From Oryzias latipes (lineage: Eukaryota; Chordata; Actinopteri; Beloniformes; Adrianichthyidae), in assembly GCF_002234675.1 (NCBI RefSeq), contig NC_019866.2:19451311-19515310 (forward strand): a stretch of 64,000 nucleotides of DNA, in the 5' to 3' direction. Positions 11,326 through 24,700 of this stretch are shown piece by piece. Under the pieces are notes generated by a model. That model saw only the letters and a list, made by a program, of their open reading frames with translations. It was not told the DNA's origin and ran no database searches. Position numbers and translations under genes: made by a program. How positions within the stretch are numbered: position 1 is the stretch's first letter; every line of letters starts with the position of its first letter.

Positions 11326-14055
11326 TTTTATTATAAACTTAAAAAAAGAATCTGGTACAATAAGAAACTGCAGTAGTAACTCCCCCATTCCAGAGGGGCA
11401 GCACAGAAAACAGGTCATTGCATTTCAGTTGTGAAAGATTCTTTAAACATCTACAGGGTGTACAGATTGGATACAAAAGAGGAAAAATAAAATACAAGCA
11501 AAAACAAAGCCATTTTTGATCTTCATATAATCATCTGAGCTTGTATTTCTATTTAACTCTTTAAAGTCTACATAGAAAATAAAACTTTGACAATGAAATA
11601 TTTCCATGTGCAAAAAACCCCACACACTGTTATAAGGACACTAGAGTACAAAATTATTCATTTATCTTCATCCCTGCTTGCCTTCATTTATTATGGATGT
11701 ATACTTGGTTACAGCATCAATAAAACCTGCAACCCTGAACTGTTGTGACCAGGACCAGATTTCCTCCTTTCAAAATAAAGCTCATGCTATTTTTTCTCAG
11801 CTTATTTAAACTAGGACAGCTGATTCAATCAAAAATCACATTTGTTTTTCTCAATCCTTCTAAACTATGACGGTGTTGGAATTGTACTAGAATAGTGAGC
11901 TTTGTAAACGAAAGAAAGCCTGGATTGTTAACCAATTATTATTAGTTGGAAAAATTCTGGGTAAAAAAAATACCAATTTACAATAAGGACTTTTCCCAAA
12001 CGAAAAATGGAAACTATAATATCAAAAGGCCAAAAATAAAGAAAGTTGAAGGAATTAAAAAAGATCAAAAATGATTTTAACATTGGTATGCTCAAAATAT
12101 AAACCTTAGGAAATGTAGGAATTTTTGGTGTAAATCTGCTGCCTATTAGGTAAATATATTACTTCAGAAATCTAAAGAATAATGTCTATTGGCCGTTTTT
12201 CCTCCAACAAAATCCTGCTGTAAACATTCCCATCTCGAGCCATCAGAGCTGCAGAGAAATACATTTACCCGTCATTAGAGACAAAGGTTGTACAAGGTAC
12301 AATACACATTCAAAACTTTATTCTGTACATCTTTATTTTCTCTCAGTTTGCATATATTCGTTTTATTTTCTGAAAATATAAATTTAGCACATATGAAACT
12401 AAAAAAACATCTGAACAAAAAGAACTTTAATATGGACCAACATTTTCCTGGAGATGCTAACAAATATTCGATCAAATGCAAGGGCCAAGAAAAAAACAGC
12501 AACAAAAAAGCTTCTTGCATTTGTATCCCCATCTTATTTCCTTTAAAGTAAAATGTAAAAAAAAAAAGTGTGATTCTGAAAAACCAAATGCAAGACCGTA
12601 GTGAGCAAAGGTCAACAAAAATGCCTCAGGTTTGGAAAATATTCAAATTAACAGCTAAGAATTAAAGTTTAATGCAATGAAGTACAAACTTTCTACATTT
12701 CTGAAGCATTTTTTAGAATAAAATGTGCAACAACCAAACAAATGGTCAGGAACTGATGTCTGTGCCGACAGCATCAGGAACCCAGTGTTAAAGTGCAGGA
12801 CAGCTGGAGGTTACCTTTCCCCGTAATGGCTCATCATCACTACCACCACCACCACCACCACCGTGTGACCTCACTGTGAAATGAACCTTCTCAGAAACGC
12901 TGCTCTTTGTCCAGAGGAACCCGAACTGTTCCCAGTCTCAGGCTGAGCAGCAGAGACTGCAGGGGAATTTCAAAAGGAGGGAGAGAATAGTCTGCGCCTT
13001 TCGCTTGCTTCAATACCATTTAAGCTCACCAGAAACGTGCGCTGGGTTTTAAAGCACCCCAGCTTTCGCCAATACACAATGGACAACGCACAAACAGACT
13101 CATCTCCCCTTTTGTCTCACTTCCCTTCCATCTTCCCGTTTCTTTCCATCCTGTGTGGAAGGAAAAAAAAGCTCTCCTTCGTGTCAAAGTCCTGCTAAGC
13201 CATTTGTCACGATCCTTACTGCTTAGCTGCTGCACCCCCTCCCCACCAGCCCATTCACCTTCACATACTGCATGCATGTGCAGATTAATGCAAACAGACA
13301 CATTTCCCAGAATTCCACTGAGGAGGCCAACACCTGGTTATGGTCCATAAACGCAGATTCATCGGTCTCGCATTCACAAAGGCTCCCTCCAACCTTTCCA
13401 GCTGCACTACCCTCCCCAGCACTGAAACAGTACATTCAACACAGCAGCCCTTCAAAAACAACCTTCTGCTCCTTTCCCGTCATGTCAGCCTCTGCCCGGG
13501 TTCACATGCCAGAAGGTGAAAGGCCTGCTCCACAAACCGCCACGAGCCTGAGCCACAACACACTGTAGAAACAGCCCCCCCCCCGCCGCCGCCCTCGTCT
13601 CTTTTTGTATTTTTGGCCAGTAGGGCAGAGCAGATTGCAGAGCAAAGTGCTGACTTTTCCACAGACGTTTCCTCTCCTGCAGGACCTGGCAAAGTCCTTT
13701 ATTCACAGCATGACAGTGCAGTGCAAAATGGAGCCATATTTCAGTCAAGCCCAGCAGAACACCGACCGACAACATTCAACGCAGAATAAATGATGTTTAA
13801 GGGAGAATAAAAGAAGGAAAAAAAACCAACTCATCCCAGTCACTCTGGTGTCAGTGCCAACTCTGAAACGGTTATAGATAAACAGATCTTGAGGTTATCT
13901 AAAGTTAGAAATCCAGTTACATGAAACAGTAACCAGTTAGACATTTTTCTTGTTAGTAAAACTGAATCTAAATAGCACTGGATAGCATGAGAACAACCGG
14001 TTAGGAAAGTGAAATTCTGCTCAGCATCACTGTCCAGCTCTTTGTAAACGAAGGC
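11326..14055 (-). other. tob2: Probable 3' untranslated region of tob2
   Basis: Read on the minus strand, this follows the tob2 stop with no coding frame. An AATAAA signal (TTTATT on plus) near 11326-11331 would give a 3' UTR of about 2.7 kb, similar to the long UTR of mammalian TOB2; nearer candidates exist around 12317. It includes a short (ACC)n run at 12840-12860 and a C/G-rich patch at 13576-13595. The exact 3' end is inferred. Confidence 0.45.
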
Positions 14056-15261
14056 TTAGTTGGCCAGAACAACCGGCTGGAAGGACTGACTTGGGTACTG
14101 CAGGCTGTAGCTTCCTAATCCTTCAACGAATGGCTTCTCCATGTAAGAGATTCCTCCGCTGCTGCCAATGATGCTCATGCTCTGGGTAGGGGGGGTGGAG
14201 AAGGAGTCAAAGGGCGGGTTGGTGCTGACAGTGTGGGGAGGTTGGAAAGGGCTGGCATGAGGCTGCAGGGGCTGAGAGTCAGCATCAAAGAACAGAGGCC
14301 CAGGGGATCCTGGGTAGACGAACTCTTTGGCATTGGGGGAGAGCTGGCTGGACATGGGGGCTCCAAGGGAGTGCAACGACAGAGAGAGGGGCTTGTGCTT
14401 GATCAGTTCTGGAGCAGACATGGTGGTGGGAGAGCGGGAGAGCATCCTTTGGGGGGGTGGCAAAATGACGCCGGAGCTGGGCACCGACCCGGCCCCGCTG
14501 CACTTCTTCATTTTGGTGGAGCCGAATTTAGTGGCGGCAAAGCTGGCAGTGGTGAAGGTCATGGGCTGTGGCCGGACGGGAGGAAGAGTGGACGGTGGCT
14601 GCTGAGGGGGAAGGTAGGGAATCCCACTGCTGGGAGGAGATGGGGTGGACATGTTGGAAGAGTGGGCCCCAGGGTCGGTGGGTGTGCTGGAGCCGGGGTA
14701 GCTAAAGACCCCTGGGCAGGGCTGGGAGGAGAGAGGTGTCGGGGAGCTGGACAAGGATGGCATGAGGGCAGGAGATACCTGGCTTCCCACTGGAACGAAC
14801 ACCTGAGCGTCTGGGTTAAAGCCCATGGTCTTGCCCTCCTCAGCCTCTGCGCCTCCTTTACCCTCAGCCATCACTCCCTCAGCTCTGTCACCATCACAGA
14901 CGAGGCCTGGAGGGTCCTCCAGGTAGAGCAGCTTCACCGGGCCCTGCTCCCCAATCTGATAGGAAACCTCGTAGGGGTCAATCCATACGCTGAGCTCTGC
15001 AGGCACATTTGCTCGAACTTCCTCTGTGTCCAGTCCGCTTCTTTTGGCAGCCAGCTCTACCACAGGGTCTCTCTGGGCTCCCAGGTGGATGCAGCGGAAA
15101 GCAGAACCTCTCATGGGAGCTTCAGGGTACCAGTGTCCGTCAAAACGAGACACTAGTATCTTCTCCAGCTCCTCTCCAAACAGGTCAGCACGACGCCGAG
15201 GCAGCTTGTTGTACAGGTAGGACACAATGAAGTTGAGGGCGACCTTAACCTCCAGATGCAT
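14056..15261 (-). CDS. tob2: Transducer of ERBB2 protein 2 (BTG/TOB family), intronless CDS
   Basis: A single uninterrupted frame of 401 residues. Residues 1-115 form the BTG/TOB domain ([30 protein letters not shown], then [41 protein letters not shown] with box A and box B). Two PAM2 motifs follow: [10 protein letters not shown] at about 148-157 and [12 protein letters not shown] at about 307-318. The C-terminus ([14 protein letters not shown]) is the family end. TOB proteins bridge the CAF1/CNOT7-CCR4 deadenylase through the BTG domain and PABPC1 through PAM2, promoting mRNA deadenylation and restraining proliferation. An intronless CDS is usual for TOB1 and TOB2; the position beside tef favours tob2. 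It is about 55 residues longer than human TOB2, mostly in the Pro/Ser-rich middle. Confidence 0.93.
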   Translation of the reverse strand: MHLEVKVALNFIVSYLYNKLPRRRADLFGEELEKILVSRFDGHWYPEAPMRGSAFRCIHLGAQRDPVVELAAKRSGLDTEEVRANVPAELSVWIDPYEVSYQIGEQGPVKLLYLEDPPGLVCDGDRAEGVMAEGKGGAEAEEGKTMGFNPDAQVFVPVGSQVSPALMPSLSSSPTPLSSQPCPGVFSYPGSSTPTDPGAHSSNMSTPSPPSSGIPYLPPQQPPSTLPPVRPQPMTFTTASFAATKFGSTKMKKCSGAGSVPSSGVILPPPQRMLSRSPTTMSAPELIKHKPLSLSLHSLGAPMSSQLSPNAKEFVYPGSPGPLFFDADSQPLQPHASPFQPPHTVSTNPPFDSFSTPPTQSMSIIGSSGGISYMEKPFVEGLGSYSLQYPSQSFQPVVLAN

Positions 15262-17800
15262 GGCTGCACCGGTGCGGTGGGAGGAATGCCTTTGAGACGT
15301 TTGTGCTGAGAGAGATGCAGTTGTACAAAGTTTGGTCCTGTGGTTTTATTGAAAATTGTTTGAATCTTTTAGGGTCACCATTTTGAAGGCACCTCGGAAG
15401 CAGAGGCAGCAGGCTGTGAGGATGTCCCAACTGCGAAGACAAAATAAAGCTGAAGAAATAAATACTCGGCAAAAACAAAGAGCACAAAGTCTCATTAAAC
15501 TGATGCACAAACAGCAACTTCTTAAAGTAAATAAAAATAACACAGCTCAGGTCTTAAACAGAGAGACAAACAGATGCGTTTGTCAGCTGCAGGATGCAGC
15601 AGACGCTGCATGTGAGCTGCAGAAATCCTGCATGATCTAAATACGATCCTATAAAGTGCTTCCATCAGAAAGCTGCACGTCTGCGGCAGAACCAAGTCAG
15701 CTCTGAAGGCCCGACATTTTACATAAAAAGAAACAAAGTACAAAAATACTTCATGTTCAGGAAAATGGCTGGACATTTAAATTAAAAAAAACACAATTTC
15801 CCAACATGCAATGTGCACCATACGCCCCCCTCCCCAAAGCACACACAAAACACATTCACCTCCCTGCCAGATGGGGATTCAGCAGCTAAGATTAGAAGGA
15901 CACCAGATTAAAGGCAATTCTAATGTTATTACAGATAAAGCTGCACCAGCTGGACACGGGGCTGCAGGCCTGCTGCTGCAAAGAACAGATTTGCATTTTC
16001 TCTTTCACATGACATTTACAAAAAGATGTGAACAGGATCCTGTTTTGCATCATCCTTGGAATAAATTCCTCCCCGACCGTGTCGTGTTCACATGATGGAT
16101 CTGGCAGTCCATCGCCTCCAACCACAACCGTCATTCCTGAAAATTCTGACTGCACAAACGGCTCCTGCATTTCAGATGTCTCTCCTTAAAGGAAGAGAAA
16201 ATATTCAAGACACAATGTCATCCAATGACAGCGAGAAGCAGTTCCTGCATGCAGATTTAATTAAAAAAATAAAATAAAATGATCAGTCTTTAAAATGTTC
16301 ATTTCTTTCGGTTTGTTGCAGGTTAAATATACAACCAGCTGCTCCATTTTTCATTCATTTGTCCTTTGATTTTGCAGGAGACCAAGTCAGCATCAGCAGG
16401 AACCAGGATGTTATTGTTTACATGGGCTTATTGTGAGTTTGTGTGGCTAAATATATGTCAGGCTTTAATTCTGGAGATTTATTTATAAGAAACACAATAG
16501 ATTGGGCTAATCTAGAGTTAATCTTTTACAGATAAGCATATATTCATATTGTTTTTTAGAGTACAGTTGCCTGTTTGTCCTTTTGCACATGATGTGCTGA
16601 TCTGGGTTTCTGATCTCTGCCAATAGACCTTCACTCACTGAATATGAAACGCTTTACATGACAACAAAATACTCAATATTATGCAGAAGATGGTGCAAAA
16701 ATAAGCTAAAGCTGATATAGGTTTACTATCCCAGAAATGAATCAAGAAGGAGCAAATAGGAAAGGAGAAAATGGAGAAAACCTCCCATTTCTCCAAAGCA
16801 TTTTGGGGATTTAACTTTACAGAAACGGAGGGTTTAGAAGAATGGACATTTCAGTATAATAATTCCGATCGAGGGCCTTTAAAATGCTTTATTCAGCTGC
16901 TGTTTGAATAACCGGACGAGGCAGAAACAAATGGAGCAACAACTGTGCCAGCAAAGCCATTCATTCCAGTCAGCGACTCTTGATGGAAAGCCAAAGGTTC
17001 CAAATGGAAAAACACCAGCACATTTCAGTCAACAAGCGCTGTCAATTCTTGCGGTCATACACCAGAAAAATGTAGATTTTTGTTTGTTTGTTTTTGACCA
17101 GATGAATTTGAATTTCAATTACTCACCTACTGACGCTCGACTTGGACTTAAAGCTAGTCCTCCGTTTATTCCCTGGTGATGCGTGATGTTTTAAGGCGGA
17201 GGTTTCAAGCTAAGCCTTCAAAATGCCTAATGTTTTCACTGCGGTTAATTTGTTCCAGTTCTGCTCACATTCCCAGTCAGTTTGAGATTCTGTGGTTTGT
17301 CCTCCGCCGACACTTCGCTCGGAGGATTCAACGAAACTTTACTGTTTGACAACCCAGCGTATTTATAGTGTGACTCGCCCACACCCCCTTTTACGACAGG
17401 GACTACTTTCTTCATATTATAATGTTACTTTGGATTTTTCGTCAACTGTCAGTCATTCTGCCGTCTTTTTGCTGTTGTGTGTCATGCACATTTCGAAGAG
17501 ACATCCACATCTGTTTGCTGAACAAAGTATATTTAGTAATGTTGACATTTTTTCAAAACACTACCGAGGTTGACACACTATCCCACAGATGCCGGAAACA
17601 GTCAAATTATTTTAAAATTGAAATCCAAATGTATCTCCGTGGTTCTATTTTATATTGCGGAGAGATATTTGTAGGCTCTGCGTGATAATAAAATGTACTA
17701 AAAATATAGGAAGTGATAGCAACAGAGTTTCTATTGGCTGAAATGGAGCGAGACCCGCAGATTATTGGGCTGCAGCAGTTAAACAAACCTCACTTTTAGC
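15262..17800 (-). other. tob2: tob2 upstream region: likely 5' leader, intron and promoter
   Basis: TOB genes usually have a non-coding first exon. A plausible acceptor for the coding exon (CTCTCTCAG on minus) lies near 15310-15320. A CpG-richer patch at about 17150-17350 and a minus-strand CCAAT box (ATTGG on plus, about 17730) make 17.2-17.8 kb the best promoter candidate. No other coding frame or repeat is recognised here. Confidence 0.35.
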
Positions 17801-20300
17801 AGGGTCATCTGGGAAATGAAGTTCTTTTCAAATACGCCTTCTTGTAATATTTAAACCAGGGTTTCAACTTGATTAGATTTCTTTTTATCAACGTAAATAT
17901 ATTTTGTAGCATTTGCTTTTATAAAGCAGCATAGGGACTTAAATGCATTAAATATTTTTAGGTATAATTTTAACCTAATAAATCTGTCCATGTGCGTAGA
18001 TTTGGATACAATTTTACCAATTGGCCACATTTCATAAACCATAAACTCTGTTAAAAAATAAAATCAAGAAAAACAAGTTTAAATTGATAAAAATTAGAGT
18101 ATTTATTTATTTACATGTATAAACCTTTCCAAACATGTGGATAAAGTAATTTCTTGTAGTATCAGCACTTTTCACTGCTTAAAAACATTGAGGAAATATC
18201 TCAAAATCTTAAAGGAATAGAAAAATTAATTTCTGATTTCAATATCTAATGTGTCGCTGATCATTTATGCCAAAAACAACATATATAATGAAATGATATA
18301 TTGTTTGGATGGTATTAGAAAAACACATTGTTTAATAGATTAGAGAGTTTTTTTCTTCTTCAAAAGATTATACTTTTTATTATTAAATGTGAGTCAGATT
18401 ACACATTTTTTGTTACTTTAAAGTAATAGCTGAAAGGGATATTTTTCATCTTCACATTTAAAATTCTTTTGAGAGGCACCCAGCTGCAGACATGATTCTT
18501 TTGGGCTTTTTGCTGCTTACGTCAAATCCATGCGACATTGATCACTCTGCAAACTACAAAATGTCGCATCGCGGTTGGCCTGTCGGCAGATTTAGGGTGA
18601 GAAAGCATTAGTTTTTTTTTTTTAACTTCTAAATCACTTCCTTTGGTGTTAATACAGGAATAGATGTTCATGTATTCACCGACCGGTTTTGTCATTGTGT
18701 GCCTTAGTGGATGCAGCTCATAAGAGCGAGCAGCCGTTATCGACAAATCACGATGTTTGCCGATGTTTGACTCGGAACAGCGAACCTGGCGGACCAGACA
18801 GCGACCAAAACAAACACTTTATTTAAAAACGTTTTTCAAAAACCCAGAGATTTTTCGCATTGGTCCAGCTACAGTTTAAGTGAACCTTAGCTACTTTCTC
18901 TTTGCATTGTTTTTACTAAAAGATGTGTTTATTTTAAGTATATGGTGAAATATGAGCATCATAGGTGATGGTGTGAAAAATGTAGAAATTTTGCAATGTT
19001 TAAAAGAGGGCAGACAAATAAAAGAATTGTATTTTTCACTTCTGCTCCTTCTTTTGTCCTTTCTGATTGTAAAAAAATCATGTAAACATATTTGGCATTC
19101 GACAAATTTTCATGAAAAGAACAAAAATGAATGAATGAATGAATGAATGAATGAATGAATGAATGAATGAATGAATGAATGAATGAATGAACGAATGAAT
19201 TGTGCACACAGGGTGAAGCTATTGTTATTATTGCTTTTATTATTTACTTTTTGCCCTTAAAGGGTTCAATTTAGTTTCCGGCGCTTATCTGTTACCTTAT
19301 AATAATTCAAATAATCCACAACTCCAGATCAGATCAAATCTGATCAAATGTGTTGAAACATTTTGTTTGCTGACTTATGTGCCAAATGATCACACATTTA
19401 TGTGTAAACACTGTAACAAGTGTGATGTAAAACTAGCTAGAACAATTTGTCCAAAAGAAGAAAACATTAATAAAAAGGTTTTAGAGAAAGATGTTGATTG
19501 TAGCTTACAGTCACCTTTTGGGCTTTCATCTTGTGACCTACATAAGGCCAAACCGTTAAAGCTGAAATTATCTTACATTTCATACAAGCAAGAAATCTAA
19601 AGAAAACATCTTTAATTAGTGTTTATCTTATTAAGTCAATAGTTTTCTGGACTCAGATATCAGTTTCATCGTTGAATTCTTATGTTTCCATAAGTTCAGC
19701 ATCTCAAGTCTCCAAGATCTTTACGTGAAGTCGACTGAAATAGATTTTTCACCATTGTTTCTCTTTGTCAGCAGTTTGTTGTGGTGGCACATTCTATCCA
19801 CTTCCAAACAGCCAATAAAAACTGTTTTTTACTTTTACAGTTTCATATGTATTTCAAAGCTTTCACTACAACTCCCGCTCACTCCAAGACATTTCACAGA
19901 ACATAACAGCCACATTCCACACAAGGAAAACCACTGACAGCATAAAGGGGCTTTAAAATAGAAAATATGATTGTATTTAGCTTCTTTTGAGTGTTATTAG
20001 AATTAAAACCATAGTTTTTTAAATTGTTGGTGGTAATGCAGCAGCAACTAAAGTTTTATAAATAATTAATTAGATTTAATTTAGATTTGAAAATCTTTAA
20101 ACTGACAAAGACGTGAAATTAAGTCATGCTAGAACTGCTGATATTAACAAACTACTGAGCTGTTTGTTAATACCATACAAGGTTGTTTTACTTGCATTGC
20201 TGTCTATCATAGTTTAGACACAAAAGGTGTGAGGTTTAGTTTCTTTAAAAAGATCTTCTTTCTCTTGGGTTAGCTGGCTCCTGGAATGGCAGATACTTCT
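17801..20300. other. Intergenic, no gene recognised
   Basis: AT-rich sequence between the tob2 upstream region and the aco2 relic. Apart from the (AATG)n array at 19126-19200, nothing is recognisable. phf5a, expected here from the ancestral order, was looked for by its Cys-rich zinc-knuckle text and not found. The missing 5' half of aco2 was also sought here without success. Confidence 0.5.
19126..19200 (+). repeat. (AATG)n microsatellite
   Basis: About 18 near-perfect copies of a four-base unit with one interruption (ACGA) near the right end. Confidence 0.97.
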
Positions 20301-20309
20301 GTAGCGCTT

Positions 20310-20548
20310 TCTACCTTTCTTTGAGACCCAAAGGCCCTTCTGATTGGAGGTTTAGTTCTCGCCTTGCCTGCCCATGTGTCAAAATGTCCTTGGGCCCCAC
20401 ATTGCTTCTCGAGGTTATAGGTTGGCGCCAGAGCCGCCATCCGTGTGTGAATATGTGTTCATAGGTGATTGGGACTGTGACTGTATAGCACTTTGTACCT
20501 TGAGGCAAGGTTGAGAAGCGCTATAAAGGTATACGCTATTTACCATCA
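20310..20548 (+). repeat. Dispersed teleost repeat ending in GCGCTATAAAGG...ATTTACCAT
   Basis: The segment has the typical order seen in a very common fish repeat: a GTCCTTGGGC-type block, GGTTATAGGTTGGCGCC, a GTGTGTGAATATG block, GGGACTGTGACTGTA, CACTTTGTACCTTGAGG, then GAAGCGCTATAAAGGTATACG and ATTTACCAT. A diverged relative lies at 28570-28758. Probably a non-autonomous retroelement tail; its exact class is not resolved. Confidence 0.6.
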
Positions 20549-21083
20549 ATGAAGGGTTTCATTTCATTCTGATTTCCTATTTTTAGCTGAATCCCCATAT
20601 TAACTGCAGAGAAGAACGGCTGGCCTTTGAATGTCACAGTGGGTTAGTATTTGTGGCACAACTGTATTAAAATGCAGCTTTCTAAATGCTTGCACCAGTG
20701 AAATTTGATATTTCTTTTTTATCCCCACTTGCTGTTATACTGAGCAGATGTTATATGATCTGATTGTTAACCTATTCTGACTTTGCACACCAAGGTCACA
20801 TTGAATACCACAGAAATCCTGTCAATGAAAAGATTTTGATCAAGACTTTTGTTTCTTTCATATTTTTCTTCTGGTTAAGACTACTTTTAAAACTTGCACA
20901 GGTTTTATCGGCAGCTGCAGCAACTCCAGCTATGATGAAAAGGGCAGAGTCCAGAGCCCTGGATGAAGGTCTGTAATGCAAGACACCGTTTACGGTTACG
21001 CCCAGATTTGAAAAGATCGGAACCACTATTGAGACAGATGGATATGTGAGTCTGACATGCAAGCAGCAAAGCAAAAGTTTATA

Positions 21084-21245
21084 TGCCCACTCCAAGGAGA
21101 ATTGTGTTTTTTGTGTGTTTAATGTTTTTTTTGCATTTTTCTGATGGAGAAAATATATGAAGAAAATTAAGATTAAAACTGCATTTCTGAGTATTTCTGT
21201 ATTTAAATCATTGTAAGTCAGGAGCAGACTAAAAAAATATATACT
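21084..21245 (-). mobile_element. Partial MITE-like element, second copy of the 36206-36413 family
   Basis: Reverse-complement text matches the element at 36206-36413 (CTGCTCCTGA, GAAATACTCAG, TTTTAATCTTAATTTTCTT, then the terminal CTTGGAGTGGGCA). Only one terminal inverted repeat end is clear here. It lies in the intron after the first aco2 relic exon. Confidence 0.55.
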
Positions 21246-21564
21246 GTTTGAAAACGCCTGAAATGTGATGTGGAAGCTACAATCGGTAGGCCGCATGCTC
21301 CCTGCAAACAAATAGCTCCATGTATGTCTGTTTTCCATCTGACTTAAAACTGTATGGCTGGATAGCTCTAATATTGTTAGCTATTTTTGTTGCACGATAA
21401 TGTTAGCTTGAGGTTGTGCTAGTGAGAGAGCGTCCTAACAGATGGATGATGGGAAGTGGGGAAGGCTTACTCCATGCCTACAGTCCCACCCACAACTCAG
21501 AGGCGAATTTCTAAAACTACTGCTGCTCTGCAGAAAAAATCTTAAAATCTTAGTTGTTTTGAGG

Positions 21565-21765
21565 TGACAAATACTTATTCTTCACCCTAATTCACCACTA
21601 AATTCTTTAAAATCAGACAATGGGATTTTCTGTACTTTTTGTTCTCATTTTGTCTCTCATAGTGGAGGTATACCTATGATGAAAATTACAGGCCTCTCCC
21701 ATCTTTTTAATTGGGAGAACTTGCACAGTTGGTGGCTGACTAAATACTTTTTTTGCCCCATGGTA
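21565..21765 (+). mobile_element. 3' end of a Tc1-like DNA transposon
   Basis: About 200 bp match the right end of the widespread fish Tc1-like element: ACAAATACTTATTCT, AAATCAGACAATGGGATTTT, TCTCATTTTGTCTCTCATAG, GAGGTATACCTATGATGAAA, then the terminal block GGTGGCTGACTAAATACTTT running into GCCCCATGGTA. A longer relative is at 36440-37429. It lies within an intron of the aco2 relic. Confidence 0.75.
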
Positions 21766-24700
21766 GATCAAAAGATGATCGAAGTGGGACTTTTAGAATG
21801 AACACTAGAGTTTCACTGAAAGTTATCGCTTCATAAACCTCTGTTAGGCCATGATCCTTGGTGATTTTGGAGGAATTGTTGCAAGTGTGTGTGGTCCCTG
21901 CATTGGACAGTGGGTTAGGTACACATGAATTTCAGGAGCTGCTCTGCAAAAACCCTACATTCTACTGAGTAGATTTGTCTCATTACATTGTTTTTGAATG
22001 TAACCTGTTAGGAGATTTTACTGAGATACTATATTTTATCAATCTCTCTAGATTTTAGTTAAAAAAATAGTTTTTTAATTTTTTATAATATTTTATAGCT
22101 CCTTTTACATTTTTTTAGACGGCTGCAAAAGTATCAAACCCATATTTTTGTTGTATTTCAGAAAGGATGTGAAGAAAGGAGAGAACACCATCACCAGAAC
22201 ACCAGGAATGACACTGACCCAACTATTCATGTTTTAGTCACGTCTTCGGAGGTCAGAGGGACTCTGGTTCATGTAGCCCTCCATTCCTGTGTTTCTGTGA
22301 TGATCAAACTGTTTCTTTCTTCCTGGGCACAGAGACCTAAAATTTTTCTGTTGGCTCGTTGTGCATCTTGCCGGGACACTCGACCTCAACCCTGAAACCG
22401 ACTATCTCACTGCTCTCAGTGGGGAGAAATTCAAGCTGGAACATCCATCTAGTAATAAGCTCCCCTCCAGAGACGTAGACCTGGGACAGAACACCCACCA
22501 ACACTGTCCTGCAGACAGCAGCTCAGTCAAGGTAGAGCAGAAAAAAGCTGGAGTTCTGGTTTGTGGGGAAGTGTCCGATCAAACTTTTGAGTAATGAAGT
22601 GAACAGCTTTTAAATCAGAGTGTTGCTGCAGGTGGATGTATACCCGGACAGTATCCGTCTGCAGCTGCTGGAGCCCAGTGGAGCAGGGATATGCAGATCC
22701 TCATTAAGGTGATTAGAAAATGGAGATGCCATCTGTAGCTAGCTGACAGCTTCTGTTGACATACCTGTGTGCACAAAAAGACAGAAGGTCACCAAAGCTG
22801 TTCACGGTTCCTTTATGTCATGCTTTCTTGCTTTAACAAGACTGTTGCTAAGATATTATTTTATGCAAACTAGTTAGCTATTTGGAAAACGAATTCCAAA
22901 CTGTGTAAATCTTTATCATCTTCACAAGCTGTGTACGGTTCCTCCGTGTTGTTGTCTGTCGTTTTATGAGCGCATGCAGGGCCTGGAGTTAATGATCCTT
23001 CCTCTCAATGTTTGTGCTTCACCCCAAGTGTAATGTAGTGTGCAAATTGTGGTTGTTAAGGGGCAGATGGCCCAAATTTCCATTTGTTTATAATTGTCTT
23101 CATTTGTCTGGGGAGCCATTGGTTTGGGTGATGGATTAGCTGTGCAGAAATGCAGACATTTTTGCCAGTCGGGAGCCTGGATGGGGAAGCACTTGGAGAT
23201 TTCTTTCATTTCCTCCGCTGTTATGAGGGCAATAAAGTAGAAATACTTGTTGGTCGCAGCCAGAGCTGCACCTGTTTAAATGTGTTGTGTCACTCAGAAG
23301 CGTTTAATTGGTTTGGACGTGTCAGAAGGATCAGAAGGATGCTGGCACTGTCAAGATTCATGTCATGTTCATTGGCGGTTTATCCACTTTTTTAAAACAG
23401 ATTATAGTTTCTGATTCGTACTCCAACACGGTTAGACTAACAGAGAATTATGTTTCGTGCTTTTTCCTCTGAGGAGAACAGCATTTTGATGATGTGTGGG
23501 TTTATTGCTGCATCTTTTTCTCATTTACTTAGCCTGTTCTTGTCATATTTCTTATCATGTGTAGCTTAGGAATGGGCAGTTTTGGTTTTGCAGAACATTC
23601 TGCTTAATATTCTAGGGTTCAACCTTTTTAGCTATGTAGACCAGACATGTGACACGTGTTCAAGAACGTACCAAACGTGGGTTCTTGAATGGGCATCCAG
23701 CCCTTGGTAATCACACTGAGCAAGCAGGGAGGGGCTTCTTCTTCTTCTTCTCTTTCTTTATTTACTCTTCCCATGTCTGCTACCTACAGTTGCAAGATGA
23801 GAAATATGAAAGCGGTACAAACCTCGTGAATCTTGCTCCGGCCTTTTTCTTTCACAGCTCGATTACGATATAGAGCTGGGAAAGATATAATCCAGTTGGT
23901 CACAAACCAATATTTTTTATTTCTCCTCCATAATTAATATTTAAACGGTTGGCACATCCATGTATTGAAAGGGATGCTACCCATGTGTCACTACCCAAAT
24001 GTTGTCAGTCCCTGTTTGGTCAAAATTTAACTTATTTTAACTCTTAACGTCTGTTCAATGGCAGCGCGTTTAGTACATCGAGCCTGAGGACGGTCGTAAA
24101 AACTTGCGCAGTTTTGAACTCGGAAGCCCGAAACAAATACAAATACTTCATTTTTTTCTGAGGTTTTTGGGAAATTTGAAAAAACTTCTCAGTTCCTATT
24201 TTTCAGAGCAAGCAACAGTGACTGGTGATGATCCCTCCCACAGCGTAAAGGACTTAGAAGACTGACAGAAAAACAACAGGCTGATGGGTGGAGCGATTTT
24301 TCTGCAGCAGTGCTTCCCTGCTTCAGATGTTTATGTTTATGTTTAACGTACTTATGCACTTTATAACCTTAATCCTCCTCTTGCTAAAAAGGCTACCCAG
24401 CAACAAAGTGCCTTCATTTAGAGTCTTCTTTAGATCTGCTGTAACACTGACCTCTACAGGAGAACTTTCCTCCCTACTGCTGCTATCACCTCCAATGCAG
24501 AATGAGTTGCAGTAGCTTTTATTTATTTATTATTTTTAAATTTATTGAAGTATTTTTTGAAATTGAGTTAATAATCACTTAGAAAGAAGCCCACTTAAAA
24601 AAAATCTTATAGAATTATAACAGTTTAGTGTTTTGGTTCTGAATTTTTGTTTCTGGTGCAGTTACTAGATTCAGGCTTGACCTCTCAAAGACTCTGGAAT

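Noticed and set aside
14233-15156. A 307-codon plus-strand open frame opposite tob2
   Set aside because: It is the antisense shadow of the GC-rich, intact tob2 coding exon; the minus frame carries the recognisable BTG/TOB domain and PAM2 motifs.
18959-19207. A frame of repeated FIHS units
   Set aside because: It is a translation of the (AATG)n microsatellite; the same occurs at 63121-63306.
19367-19600. A Cys-rich frame (CKHCNKCDVKLA) that might be a zinc-binding relic such as phf5a
   Set aside because: The Cys spacing and surrounding residues do not match PHF5A, and the composition fits AT-rich non-coding DNA.
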